Origin: Flammula alnicola
Taxonomy: Eukaryota; Basidiomycota; Agaricomycetes; Agaricales; Strophariaceae
NCBI GenBank assembly: GCA_015499995.1
Contig: JADNRV010000089.1
Location: 163,992-227,991, forward strand
Reading direction: 5' to 3'
DNA: 64,000 bases
This document shows, one piece after another, positions 50,343-61,549 of the stretch. A program made the translations under genes and the position numbers. Numbering within the stretch: position 1 is the first letter of the stretch; every line of letters starts with the position of its first letter. A model generated the notes under the pieces. That model made no database searches. It saw nothing but the letters and a program-made list of their open reading frames with translations, and was not told the origin of the DNA.

Positions 50343-50760
50343 TGAGAAGAAAATATAAATTGAACCCGTCAAGAAAGACAGTAGTACTAACTGGCTCACA
50401 CCTACCAAGGAAGTTGATAAGGACTTGAATTCATTATATGTAACTCTGGTCGCCGTTGGCAAAGCATGTAAATAACATATATTAAAAAAATAGATTCTTC
50501 TTTGCAACTTCTTTGGGTGTGTATTCCAATGATTATGCTGAACAAACCTCAGCCAAATTCCATACTCTTCTACTAAATTTCCCAACATTGACCGAGATGG
50601 TCTTAATTAGTCACCTTTCTTTGAGAAGAATTCCACGGGAGACAATGGATAACTCACCCTGATTGACTGCGATGTGGGGCAGCTAATTCGGTTGACGTCG
50701 AGGAAGCCCTCTTCCAAACTTTCAAACCCGCTCACAATGAATGTTAGGGAGAACATTTGA

Positions 50761-50782
50761 GTTTGGTCCTATGGGACCAAAC
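50761..50782. promoter_or_regulatory. Inverted repeat upstream of Gfo/Idh-2
   Basis: GTTTGGTCC and GGACCAAAC arms around a four-base centre, a longer-armed version of the repeat at 36551-36573 and about 320 nt before the ATG at 51101. Part of the upstream region conserved between both oxidoreductase copies. Confidence 0.4.
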
Positions 50783-51100
50783 ATACTCAACATTCAGCGC
50801 TCCGAGTCAGCCTTGACCACGTCAATTATTAAGACAGATTCCTGAGCTTCCGGGCCTAGTACGTGTAAGGAGATCGTCTAGGAGAATTGCAATCCTTTCC
50901 ATAGTACCTTAGTAAGGGTTAGTCAAATGATAGCCATTTCGTGCCCAGAAGTTTACCTACCTACTCAGTCAATTCAGATGAAGAACAAATCGACATTGAG
51001 TGGACCCCCAACCATTTGTATATCTTCAAACTAAGAGCCCTCATCTTTCTTGCCTTCACACCGGTGCGCATATTTCCCTGCTTCCACATCAACTGTACAA

Positions 51101-52360
51101 ATGACCTCACCTATCAAAGTAGGCTTCATCGGTCTGTCCGCGAAAAGCTGGGACTCCTCTGCGCTCGCGCCCTCCCTGTTGCAGCCCTCGCTTCAAGGGA
51201 AATACGACCTCGTCGCAGTTTCCACTACTTCACAGGAATTAGCCAAGACCTCTGCCGAGAAATATGGAGCCCAGGTCGGACATTAAGTCAACGCGTACCA
51301 TGGTGACAGCTCTCATATTGCAGGCGATCCCGTCGACCTCGTGGTTGTCTCAGTCAAGGCTCCATTGCACAAGCAGGTGGTGTTGCCGGTTATCGAGGCT
51401 AAAAAGGATTTCTTTGTTGAATGGCCCGCTGGGGCGAACTTGGCGGAGACGCTTGAGATAGCGGAGGCTGCCAAGATTCATGGCATCAAATCTTTCGTGG
51501 GCCTTCAAGGGCGACTTTCACCTACCATGAAGAAGGTACACCACCTAACATTTACACAATATTGTAGGTAAAGCTTACATTGGTTCTCAGGTGAAAGAGT
51601 TGATCGACTCTGGAGCAATTGGAACTGTCCGGTCTTCGACTTTCATTCGTTCTCCTTCTTTGTGTGAAATAGTGGAGCGTCATTTTCTCCCAGATTGGTC
51701 TAGGACAACGTGAGCTCAAATATTGGTCGCCTGTTGTCAGTGCTGGGAATGCCTACCTAATGGATAAGAAAAACGGTAATTCATCTTTTTTACCAGAAGA
51801 CAATTAACGGTTTCATGGCAGGCGTATCAGTGCTGAGCATTTCCATAGGCCACCAGCTCGACACCTTGATCTTCGTTCTGGGTGACTTCTCCAATATCAA
51901 CGCCACGGGGACCGCCATCTACCCCATAGCAACTATAGTCGACGCGGACGGGAAACCAACGGGCGAGACGCTGCCTGCCACAACTCCCGACCACTACTCC
52001 ATCTCTGGCGTGCTCAAATCCGGGGCGCTAGGTACCATTGTCTGGCGCGCAGGTTATCCTACAACGAAAGGCCGCAGGACCATGTTATGGGAGATTGTTG
52101 GAGAGGAGGGATCTATCAGGCTCGAGTCCGATAGCTTAGCATATATTGGCATACAGAACCCGACGTTATACTTGAACGGAGAAGTCGTCGAGGTGGAAGG
52201 TGCTGAGACGGAGGTGATTGGTATCATTGGCGCGGCTTGGGAGTCCTATGCGAACGGGGAGAAGGGTCAATATGCCACTATCGATGATGCGGTTAAGAAT
52301 CACCGTCTTTTGGACGCGGTCGATCGGAGTTTGTCTGAGGGAAAGATGATCGTGCTGTAA
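51101..52360 (+). pseudogene. Gfo/Idh/MocA-family oxidoreductase, copy 2 (premature stop)
   Basis: Same family as copy 1, about 90% alike at the DNA level by eye. The first exon is open where copy 1 is shifted (VAVSTTSQELAKTSAEKYGA), but a TAA stands at 51284-51286 where copy 1 has CAA (VGHQVKAYHG). The reading continues through DLVVVSVKAPLHKQVVLPVI, AKKDFFVEWPAGANLAET and GIKSFVGLQGRLSPTMKK, then the intron 51536 to about 51590. A further frame change lies near 51660-51720. The C-terminal exon (HQLDTLIFVLGDFSNINATG to the stop at 52358-52360) is intact. A nonfunctional or strongly altered copy. Confidence 0.8.
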
Positions 52361-52745
52361 GATATCTGCATAGCCTCCAATCGTTTATGGCGGTGCAATG
52401 AAGGGGATTTTGTTGTGCTAGTCGTTGAGCGCCTATTTTTACATGTGAAATCTCATAGAGCTAAGACTAAGACTAAGAGCATGTTCACACTGTCAATGTA
52501 CAACTGATCGTATGCTGCCACCATGAAGTTTCCCAGCTTTAGAAAAAACCGATGATTCACGTGCATCCAGGAACATTGTTAACTCTTATTTAATTAATAA
52601 TAATAATATTATTAATGCTAATCAGTAACTCCGGTCGCTTGGGCATTCACCACGGGCAGCACTACCGAAATTTTCTCATCTCATCTCATCTGGCTCTCTT
52701 TTGTGTTATAGATTCTTTTCATATACGTGGAGGTATTCACATACG

Positions 52746-54534
52746 ATGGTGTGCCATTCTTGCTGTATGATCGCAGCTTCATTACTGACTCAACTCTGTT
52801 TGATAGTGCTTCGACTCTCCTTTTGATAAGCAGCTTCGAACCAATTATGTTCCATCGGGCATCGACGTCAGTCATGTCCAACAGCTTCTGCTCGAGCCGG
52901 AGGCAGAACTATCGAAGCTTAATAAAAAGTTATCGCAATTGAAGATGCATTTGGACAACATGAAGAAGGAGAGGGACGAGCTGAAGGACGGTATCGATGA
53001 GCACTACCGCCTCCTTGCTCCTTTTCGCTGCTTACCTGACGACATGCTCAGAGAGATTTTCCTGTGGTGTCTACCTGACGACCATGAGGCAATTATGAGC
53101 ATCAAAGAACCACCGCTTGTCCTTGGCCGCGTTTGTCAACGATGGAGATTCGTTGTATACCATACGCCTCGTCTCTGGGCTTCATTACATGTTGCCCTTC
53201 CCTTCTCTCCGAGAGTGCGGCTTGCTGAAACATCGCACGAGATCCTGGATAGGATGAACTTGGAATTGGAAGCGCAAGTACAAAGACATCAGTGTGTCAT
53301 TTCAGAATGGTTGTACCGTTCTGGTAATTGTCCGCTTTCGATATCGATCCACCCCTTCACTGGTACGAGGCACAGTCGGCCCAGTGCCAAGGTTCCGTCA
53401 TACATCAATCTCATTTTTTCCTTTGCCCACCGCCTTGGCAGCCTTGATATAACGGTGCCCCACCGTGACCACCTTTCCGGGCTGTTAGCATCAATCCCCT
53501 TCTCCGCCTTTCCAGTTCTCCGCGTCCTACGCATGAATTTCTCGCTTGGCACCACTCACGACCCCCAGTGGATGAATAGTGGACTGCTTAACGCTAAGCA
53601 CCTTTCCGTGTTGGAACTAGAATATTTCCCATACCACATCTCCGTCACTGAAGTTGACTGGTCTCAACTCACCCATCTTACTATTTCTGAACCTGTCGAT
53701 ATTCACGACACATGGAAGATCTTCACTCGTTGTACACGACTAGTCTACTGTTCTATCAACATATCCGATACCCAAACAGACTTTCCCTTATCCACTCCCT
53801 TATCACTCCCTCACCTCGAAACACTATTGCTTGTCGATTCGGGCGCGTTAGTGAATGTATTCGAATTTTTAGATGCACCTTCTCTTCGCGTCATATCTTA
53901 TCACTCTATGTCCTGGCCAACGAATAGCCGACACTCGCATCTACTCGCCCTCTTATACCGCACTAGTAACCACATCGAACGCTTGACAATAGACGTTCAA
54001 TACTACACCCTCGCGGATCTCGTCCTATGTTTCGAATTACTTCCCTTTTTAACACATTTCACGAATGGAGCTTGTCCTCTAGGCACCTCGGAAGAGCAGG
54101 CGAGCAATCGTTCCTACCTGCCCATCAATTCCAGGATGACAAAGGCCACCTTGGACCTTCTAACGCCGGATGGTAGTAACCCACTACGTTGTCCCCGCCT
54201 TCAGATCATCAACCTCAATTCAACATTTATGTCAGGTTTACCCCACCTCTCCGATGCTGATCTATTGCACTTCATCCAACAACGCATGAAAGCTGCCGAA
54301 ACCATCAAGTCGGACGTCGCACCTCTGACCAGTGTCACTTTCACGTCTGTTAATGAGATGGAGATGGACATCCGTCCGTTCCTTCAGCAGTATATCGAGG
54401 ACGGTATGAAACTGAATCTCGCATACTGGCCTTCAAGCCCATGGCCGATAACGCCCGTATCGATACCGCCTGGGGCTTTCAACCCTCGTAATGGACTCGT
54501 GGAGTGGGAGAAGGATCGGGTATTCTACGTTTAG
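52746..54534 (+). CDS. F-box protein 4, intact
   Basis: SCF-type substrate adaptor candidate. First coding exon is ATG only (52746-52748), intron 52749-52806, then one exon 52807-54534, 576 aa in total. Order: CFDSPFDKQLRTNYVPSGID, coiled coil about 30-60 (LSKLNKKLSQLKMHLDNM), F-box from about 70 (FRCLPDDMLREIFLWCLP, LGRVCQRWRFVVYHTPRLW), then a long C terminus with leucine-rich-like repeats (LNAKHLSVLELEYFPYHI, LPHLETLLLVDSGAL), ending VEWEKDRVFYV. The only unbroken copy of four. Function beyond ubiquitin ligase adaptor cannot be told. An alternative start at an internal Met near 52945 would remove the N-terminal segment conserved in all paralogues, so it is less likely. Confidence 0.85.
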
Positions 54535-55479
54535 GTATTGTTGTTTTCTTATATAAAGAGCAATATAGTAAGCTTGTAGAAGACATGTATTTAAGTTGTA
54601 TCTTTTGAGTTTGTGTACAATTACTTAATCTATGTAGAAGTTTTTGATCCTGTAGAGTGTTTTCCTGATGGCAAGGCCATTGCCCAGCACTTGGAGCGGT
54701 GTCAGGCCCAGGCGCCGGGGCAGAGGGGGCGCATACAATGGACAGCTCTAAGAGGATGCTCTTCACTCGTATAAATGAGTGCCCATCGTACAGAGTCTGT
54801 ACAGTTTGGGAATACTGAGCTTGAGGTTCCGGCCATGGCCAACGAGGCTCTCAAATGCCGCTCGCATCTCCTGGTCTGCGTTTGATCCCAAGTGTGTATA
54901 CTTGTACATGCCATCGCCCAGACTGGGCACCAGGGAAAGGCATGATTTGGCCTCAGCTTCATGTTTCGAACAATGTAACAGTATGCAGTTGTGGGAGTTA
55001 TGCCAGTCCCTAAGTCCGAATTATTCAACTTGACGTGCTGAGGCGCAACCTGGTATTATTATTCGGCGTAAGGGAAGAGACCGTGTTGTAAGGCCCACAA
55101 AATTCTGTTTCGTCCCTCGTAAAACGGTCGGTAATCTCAAACTGTTCCAGAATATGCAACGACATGCAAAAGTGGAGGGCAAAACCTTGATTTCAGCCTC
55201 TCCGTGAAAAACGGAACCAAAAATGCAAAATAGCCGGCAGAAGCGCTCAGAAACGGCCTGGGAAACTGTGGGATACCTAGCCTCTTTCTTTCTTCTGATG
55301 ATAGCTATATACAATGGATGCATGGTGGTACAGATGTGGCAGAAATGCGAGACAAAAACTAAGCAAAGATATTGAGAGTAACAAATTCTAGACTATTCAT
55401 TCCCATACCGTTATCAATGTCTTTTAGAACGCTTTTCATCGCGCTCCTCATCGTACTCGGGTAGCATCGACTTCCTCTT
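54535..55479. other. Intergenic, nothing recognised
   Basis: About 0.95 kb between F-box4 and the FunK1 gene. The first ~25 nt match the 3' flank of F-box1 (TTTAGGTATTGTTGTTTTCT). Open frames at 54700-55030 and 55020-55320 show no motif. Confidence 0.4.
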
Positions 55480-57659
55480 TCATCGTGCTGCCGTCAGATG
55501 CTCATTCTCCTCGCTAACCTTCTGGTCAACTCGTCCATCTCCAGCATCCTTCCAATCTTTGTTGTTGATTGCCTTCTCCAAAACTTCGTAGAGCCACTCG
55601 TGCGTCTCGAGCTTCTCCCGCGCCGCCTCAGCGGCTTCCTCGTCTTTCTTTCTCAACGTTGTCTGGTCCGCTGAGCCGTACCGATGCCCAAATCCAGAAT
55701 AAATGTTCTGCAGGACCTGAGAGAACGGTTCCTGCTCCAAAGCAAGGGAAATAACGGTGGCGGTAGACGCCCCCAGTAATCTCTTCTTCCCAAACCCACC
55801 GCTGCCGCCGTCAATGTAATCATACACCTTCAAAAGATAGGCTCGATCCGCTGGTACCATACCATTCTGAGCGTATTGGATAGCGACCGTGGTCAGGACG
55901 TGTACGAATGACTCGAGGTCGTCACCGGTCTTATGTTCTTGAGTGGTGCCCATGAGCAACCGGGCAGAGATAAACTGATAGGTTCCCTACCACAGAGTGA
56001 GATCGAGCAGCAGCACTGGATGGAAACTGACCTACCGTTTTCTCGTCACAGTTCGCAGTCGCTGGGCCCTGGCCAATACATTTGCATAGTTCCCAATCGA
56101 TGAGGATCCCCCCGTCGTCTCCGACCATGAGGATGTTCCCCAACGAGATGTCCCTGTGCAGGATGTTAGCTTTCGTCACTGCCTCCTGATGCGCTGGAGA
56201 AGAACATCCGTCAGCAGTCAATGTAATGGAGATGCAGGAAAGAACATTACCGAGCAGAGCACATTTCACTGCATTGACCATTTGCCATGTCGACTTAAAT
56301 TTCGTTAGAGGCTTGCCGAGGGTGCCAAGGACGAGGCGGTAATGGATGTGGACACGGAGGAGTTTGTCTTTCGGAGCTGAACTGAATTTCTGCACATCCC
56401 CGCACTCATGGCCCACGTCGCCCGCCGTAATAAATTCAGCAAGATTGCTAACGTGTTTCTCATGGAGCTCCCTATAGATACGACCCTCAGCCTCATACTT
56501 CGACACCCGCCATGTGTCCTTCAACAAGACGAGTGCTTTGATCTGGCAGTCGTATGCCTCGAAACATCTTGTACCGCAACCAAGAGGGAAGATATGATTG
56601 TTCGTGAACGGTTGGTGCACGATATAAAAAGTTGTCTGGTTGGTGACCTCGTCTTTAACGGAGACCCTGTAGAGTTGATCGGTGTCCTTGAGCTGGAGAA
56701 CCACACGAGCGTTCTCCGCCTCATCGCCGCCGCGGACGCGACAAAAGGTAGTGTCAGTACCTCGAATGCTTTTGTCAGCATGTGAAAGGCGCCAGAAGAA
56801 CATAGGGAGCCACTTCGTTTCTGCGTAATTGAACGGTTCCGTGATGATGGCGCAGCTTCAGCTCCAGTGTATGAGTCGGCAGCTAGTTTTGTTGATAAAG
56901 AAGGAGAACGAGTGCGTTCGGAATTGCGTAGCCTGGATGGCATTGGCGTATACGGTAAGCTGGCCACGCGTATCACGAGCTGCCATTGTGTCCCGCTCGA
57001 ACGGTTGCTTTTCGTCAATGGAGTATAGTGGCTGGTCCAGAGTAAATGGTTCATACGAGGGGTCGTCCTTTAGCTCCCCGAACCCCGTCATGAGCTTTGC
57101 CTGAGTAATACACTCGCCAGGCTTGGGAGCATCTTTTTCGGCGTAGATACCAATGTCAGGTTTGATGCAATGGCCAAAAAAGATGTCAGAGTCCGGGTCC
57201 GATACAGCCGACGTGTTGACAAGTTTGATGCCTTTACAAAAAGGCTTGAGTGCAGCGATCTGGGCTGGGTGAGCACCTGCTCCTAATGACAAAAAGGCGA
57301 CTTACTAGCGGGTCATACATCTCCGGCTCCATCCTGAACCTCACTACGTCAGCGAGACTTTCGTAGTCAACCTCTGGCAAGGGCGGGGCCTCAACGTCAA
57401 GGAATTCTTCCAAGAATTGGTCGACTGAAACAGGCCCCCAGAACTTTCCCTCCATCTCGAAGGCCGCTTCCACGAAGGCAGGTTCCTGGTATACGTTGGT
57501 AGACGTCTGTGGCACTCTGGAGCTGAGTCGGTTGTGGAAAGGTGTCTCTTGAGAAGGAGGCGGAACGGTTGGCTTCTTGCCAGGCATCTGGGACGTCTTC
57601 GACTCAACTGACGCATAGAATTGGTCAGTAGATGTGGACCCCGGCCTTTGCGTTGCCAT
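55480..57659 (-). pseudogene. FunK1-type fungal protein kinase with an in-frame TGA
   Basis: Minus-strand exons 57659-57306, 57259-56251, 56193-56036, 55986-55480 sum to 2028 nt (675 codons plus stop) and stay in phase. FunK1 features: N-terminal low-complexity tail, LKPFCKGIKLVNTS and KPDIGIYAE, FSFFINKTSCRLIHW, KYEAEGRIYRELHEKHVSN, the catalytic loop HRDISLGNIL (Asp about 469), the DFG-equivalent IDWELCK (Asp about 487), GTYQFISARLL and a helical C lobe. FunK1 kinases are expanded in multicellular basidiomycetes; substrates are unknown. One TGA stands at 56860-56858 (codon about 252), where relatives usually have Arg in a WxRS context, compatible with CGA to TGA. Everything else is clean, so this is a very recent null allele, a read-through case or a sequencing error. 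Confidence 0.8.
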
Positions 57660-58860
57660 GATTCAAATATTCAACGTGAGTGACAGTGGTAATGGTGAAT
57701 GGCAGCGACGAACCGTTACCGTGCGGCGTGTTCAACTTCAATTTAGAGTTTCAACTTCAAGGGGCACGTGACCGCGTCTATGTATCGGGACGCGCGCCGC
57801 GTGTCACTGTCAGCGCGTCAGCCTCGATGATGGGGTTTAGCACGAGCAAAATATACATTCAATCTATAAACGCGACGATCGTTGCAGTGGACACTGAGAA
57901 CGCGACTACGGTTTAGGGATACAATTTGGGTATGTACAAGAAAGGTAAAGGCAAAGGTGCATACTTATGTTGGCAGTAAGTTACTGGATCTATTCGACGT
58001 GTGGAAGAAGTGTACAGTAATGTGCAAACACTAGATATGAATTGAGTAGATATGGATACTATAATGAGAGCCAATAAAGAATAAGATAGGTGATTGAGTT
58101 CCACTTGGTGTGAGCTGGGATAGTGGGTGTGATGGGGCCGAAGAGATGGGTGAAGGACATTTGGCGTGGTGTCGTTCTTTTGAGTGCTGTGACACAGGTG
58201 TATATGCAATGGTGTGAGGAGCAGAGAGCGGTGCGGAGGACAAGAAACCCTGGGTCAAGGTCATCTCGCCTTAACCTTCACCCCAGACGCACTTGGAGGC
58301 GCGTCGTGCACAATCTTGGTAGTCTTCGATCCTATTCCTAGACCAGTATGCGCATGAGCCGTTGTCTGCCCAGCCGTTGTCTGCCCACTTGATGCAGAGA
58401 ATATTCGAGCGCAAAAGTATCGATGGAGCAGAAGCGGTCATCTCCGACGGGACATCGTTGTCTTCTGGATCTTGTACGCCTTCGTTGTCGTCCGAGTGGA
58501 TTGCCGTGCCGCTCGTAGAACTGCTGTAAATTGACGCTGATTCCGAGGGAGAAGGGGATAAAACGCCATTCGCCGTCGCCGTAGAAGCTTCAGGGATGTT
58601 CCTCCGGCGAGCATTCACGCTCCTGACTAGAGTCCGCGGGCCGAACCCTGTCGAGGACGACCAGGACATATTGTAAGTAGTATTTGGCAAGCAATGTACT
58701 AGGGGGCTTGGATTTTCAGAGGATGTAGTACTTGGGCTATTGCTCGGAAAGGCGTGCGTCGAGGCAGCGCCGGGAAGCGTTGCGGGAAAAATTGGGGCAT
58801 GTGTTGTTTTATCAGGACGTTCAATAGAAATTCCCACTAGCCATGTGACACCTTGTGTGA
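57660..58860 (-). other. Intergenic region with one weak 188-aa frame (58837-58271)
   Basis: Between the FunK1 gene and the transposon. On the minus strand 58837-58271 an uninterrupted frame encodes a Ser/Thr/Pro/Asn-rich protein with an odd tandem WADNGWADNG near its C terminus (a 12-bp direct repeat). No domain is seen and the composition suggests disorder. It could be a small unknown gene or a chance frame. The rest shows nothing. Confidence 0.35.
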
Positions 58861-58884
58861 CTAAGGTGCCATCACTGATGGCAT

Positions 58885-59070
58885 AGCCTCACGAGCTCGT
58901 GGTGGCTATTTTTACCCATTAACAATGGACGAGCTCGTGTTAATTAAGGGATGGGCAAGCTCGGGGTAGATCAATAGATGAGCCCGCCATCAGGGCTGAT
59001 GGCGGAGCTGTTCACCCCTTGGAAGCATGGACGAGCTCTTGTTCCATTGATGGACGAGCTCGTCAAATTG
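58885..59070. repeat. Cluster of ACGAGCTCGT palindromes at the presumed element end
   Basis: ACGAGCTCGT or one-mismatch versions occur at about 58890, 58930, 59030 (ACGAGCTCTT) and 59053, plus CAAGCTCGGG near 58953, interleaved with (C)CATCA(C/G)(T/G)G(A/C)TGG dyads. Subterminal repeats recognised by a transposase would look like this. About 230 nt separate it from the start of the oxygenase gene. Confidence 0.5.
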
Positions 59071-59304
59071 GTGTTTTTGGGCCGGGGGGGGAGAGGATTT
59101 TGTACATATATTATATAGATTCAGCCTCTTGCTCAGTAATATATGTAATTGCTATGCCAGAGCCATTTCACAATCAGAATTTGCAGTGAGACTGCAAATC
59201 CAGGGTCCCGCCGGGGGTGATTCCTCAGGGAAACCCTCATGGCAGCCTCCAGGCAGTATATAACGTGCATAATTCAATTTCAACGTTGCCCATAATCATT
59301 AATC

Positions 59305-60559
59305 ATGGCAAGGAACATGTCTACATCACTTCTGGGAGAGTATCTGCAATGGGCTCTCCAACTGGAGGTCAATAACAGACATACAACCACCCAACCGGAA
59401 CACATATCCCCGGAATTGCTACATGACTGCCACCACCTAATGCAGAAGGTCCTAAGCGCATTCCGACACAAAAGTAAGTGTCAAAGGATCAGTTGTCAGC
59501 TTTTATATAACCTTCACATGACAGTTCACCTCCCTTGGTCAATCCGGGAGTATAGCAGTCGGCTAACTGCATGTCAGAACGTCAGAAGTGCCAAGTTGGA
59601 GGCGGATCTCATGAAGGATTTTCCGCCTCTTACCCCCGGCGCACTCCAGCTCATCAAAACGCCATGTATTGTTGTCGACTCGGAAGACAATATTGTATTG
59701 TGGTACCTACCGGAAGCTCTGACAATTCGAAGACACGTAAGTAATCACTTTTTTTCCACATTCCATGACTGAATTTGATATCAAGGATGTGTTCATGGGA
59801 CAACTAGTCCCCTTAAACCAGCACTTATCCCAGACCACCCGGCAAAATACTGATGCCGGCCAATCATCCCAGAAGTCACGGTTTTATTATCCAAAGCATT
59901 CCCGGATCACCACCGGAGAACTGTCCATGTCACCGTGCTGGAATGCGGTCGGACACCCTACATTCAGTTCATCCCCCATCTTGAAGGAGCCGACAGGTCT
60001 TCATTTCCTCCGGGACGCAAACGAGAGCTTGGCACTACTTGGAGCCGCGTTATGGCTCCTGCATCCAAGGCTAGCCCGGCGGGCATGCGAAGTAATGGAG
60101 CGGATTCAGCAGGGACGCCTTAATGAATCATCACTGACCGGGATGGAAGAATCCCGGCGTTTTTGGCCAACTCCCTTCACCGCTATGGCCGTCATCTCTA
60201 ACAAAGAGTCCCCGGAGCATCGCGATTGGAGGGGAATCCCGGAGTTCTATGACCTTTTGACTACTATGGGGTGGTATGCTGATCTCACCTTCGACGTTCC
60301 GGCACTCGGGTTAAAATTCCAATACGATACCGGAACCATGATCGCATTGTGTGGAAAGGCTCTGGCACACAAGGTTGACAAGGTAAAGGGTCAAAGAGTG
60401 TGTTTTGCACAGTATTTTCATGCAAATCCAATGGACCATCATGCCGAAAACGACAGCCTCGATGAGCAAGGGTACAGGCAGTGGATGACACAGGGAGCAT
60501 TTAAGGAAGTCATTGAGTATGGTGATCAATACGATATAATTAACCTGACCACAAGTTAG
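59305..60559 (+). CDS. TET/JBP-like 2-oxoglutarate/Fe(II) oxygenase
   Basis: Exons 59305-59473, 59525-59736, 59786-60559 sum to 1155 nt, 384 aa, intact. The C-terminal half shows the double-stranded beta-helix signature of the TET/JBP group: the first metal pair His272 and Asp274 (SPEHRDWRG), GLKFQYDTGTMIALCG leading to the third ligand His322 (KALAHKV), and Arg331 (GQRVCFAQYFH) as 2-oxoglutarate binder. Upstream, a helix-rich region (HFLRDANESLALLGAALW) precedes the core, as in fungal members. Known family members oxidise 5-methylcytosine (TET) or thymine (JBP) in DNA. The N-terminal 127 aa are of unknown role. Substrate inferred only. The intron at 59474-59524 is 51 nt and stop-free, so it can be mistaken for coding. 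Confidence 0.8.
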
Positions 60560-60587
60560 AAGAAAGTAGTAATATGCAATATATTTA

Positions 60588-61473
60588 CTACTCTACAATT
60601 TCTACTTCTGAACTGGAATCATCTCGTGTTTCAGACACATGAATGGGAGGCTCTGTGATTATCTCCTGATCATCTTCCGAGGAATCAGAGTCAAACTCTT
60701 CATACATAGCGTCCGTCACCTTCCTAGCCATCACCTGTCGTTCAACACGTTCCGCCTCGATGAGAGCCGTTTGAACCGCCTCACGCTCTTCTATAAGCTG
60801 ATTATAGCGCGCTGTCTCTTGCTCGATGGCGGCCCGGAGGATCTCGCGGTACTTCTCGTAAGCACTCTTGAGGCTGAGAAGTCCCTCATCTGAGAGGGAG
60901 GCCGGTGTAAGGGCTGTTGTCATTTCCGCCTTTCCAGTCTCATTAGTTGGTAGATAGAATGGCAATGAGTAAAGTATACATACCATGAGATTCTGGCGGC
61001 TCCATGTCGTCAAGAGATCGTTCATTTTAGGTACTTCCGGCCGGAGCGGTATTTGAGTATACCAATGCTCGCCAAGTCCATCGATGGGCGAGTCCGGGAC
61101 GTCGGAATCATTGTCGGAGTAACGCTTGGAGAGGTGGGGGTGGCCTCGCATGCATCGTCTGAGGTATTGGGGGACCTCCAACACTCGGGAACCGCTTGTC
61201 AGACAGCCCAGGACTGTGATAGCATTCGTCTGTCCTAAAAATAAGCCAGGCCTGCATCCTCTGGTTGCCACTTACCAGTTCCCGAAACATGTTCTCTGTA
61301 AACCACGTGTAAATCTCAGGATCGTGAGTGGCCACGTTCCGGCCAAAAAACAGCGATGCCATTATGCGAAGTCTGCTTGAGAGATAATTGACATAAGCCT
61401 GAGAATCTGCGATGGACATTTGCAGCAATTGAGCTGCAACTTGCAAGAAATCATCATTGTCGAAGGTGGACAT
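60588..61473 (-). CDS. Uncharacterised companion gene of the KDZ element
   Basis: Convergent with the oxygenase gene (29 nt between stops). ATG at 61473-61471 (MSTFDNDDFLQVAAQLLQMS, ATHDPEIYTWFTENMFREL), an intron at about 61275-61239 whose borders are unsure, then QTNAITVLGCLTSGSRVL, SDVPDSPIDGLGEHWYTQIP, a short intron near 60984-60936, and a charged coiled coil (ILRAAIEQETARYNQLIEE, RVERQVMARKVTDAMYEEF) ending in an acidic Ser-rich tail (SDSSEDDQEI). I do not recognise a family. Its position inside the element and its acidic, coiled-coil C terminus suggest an accessory protein for the transposase or oxygenase. Confidence 0.55.
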
Positions 61474-61549
61474 GGTTGCTTTGAGACAAGAGTTGTGCGT
61501 CACAATAGCAGAGGGCTCTGGAAGGTCCGGGGACGGTCACATCAGATGA

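Noticed and set aside
57283..57305. 23-nt intron-like GTAAGT...TAG in the FunK1 gene
   Set aside because: Too short to be an intron. The longer 46-nt version ending at 57260 keeps the frame and gives a sensible FunK1 sequence.
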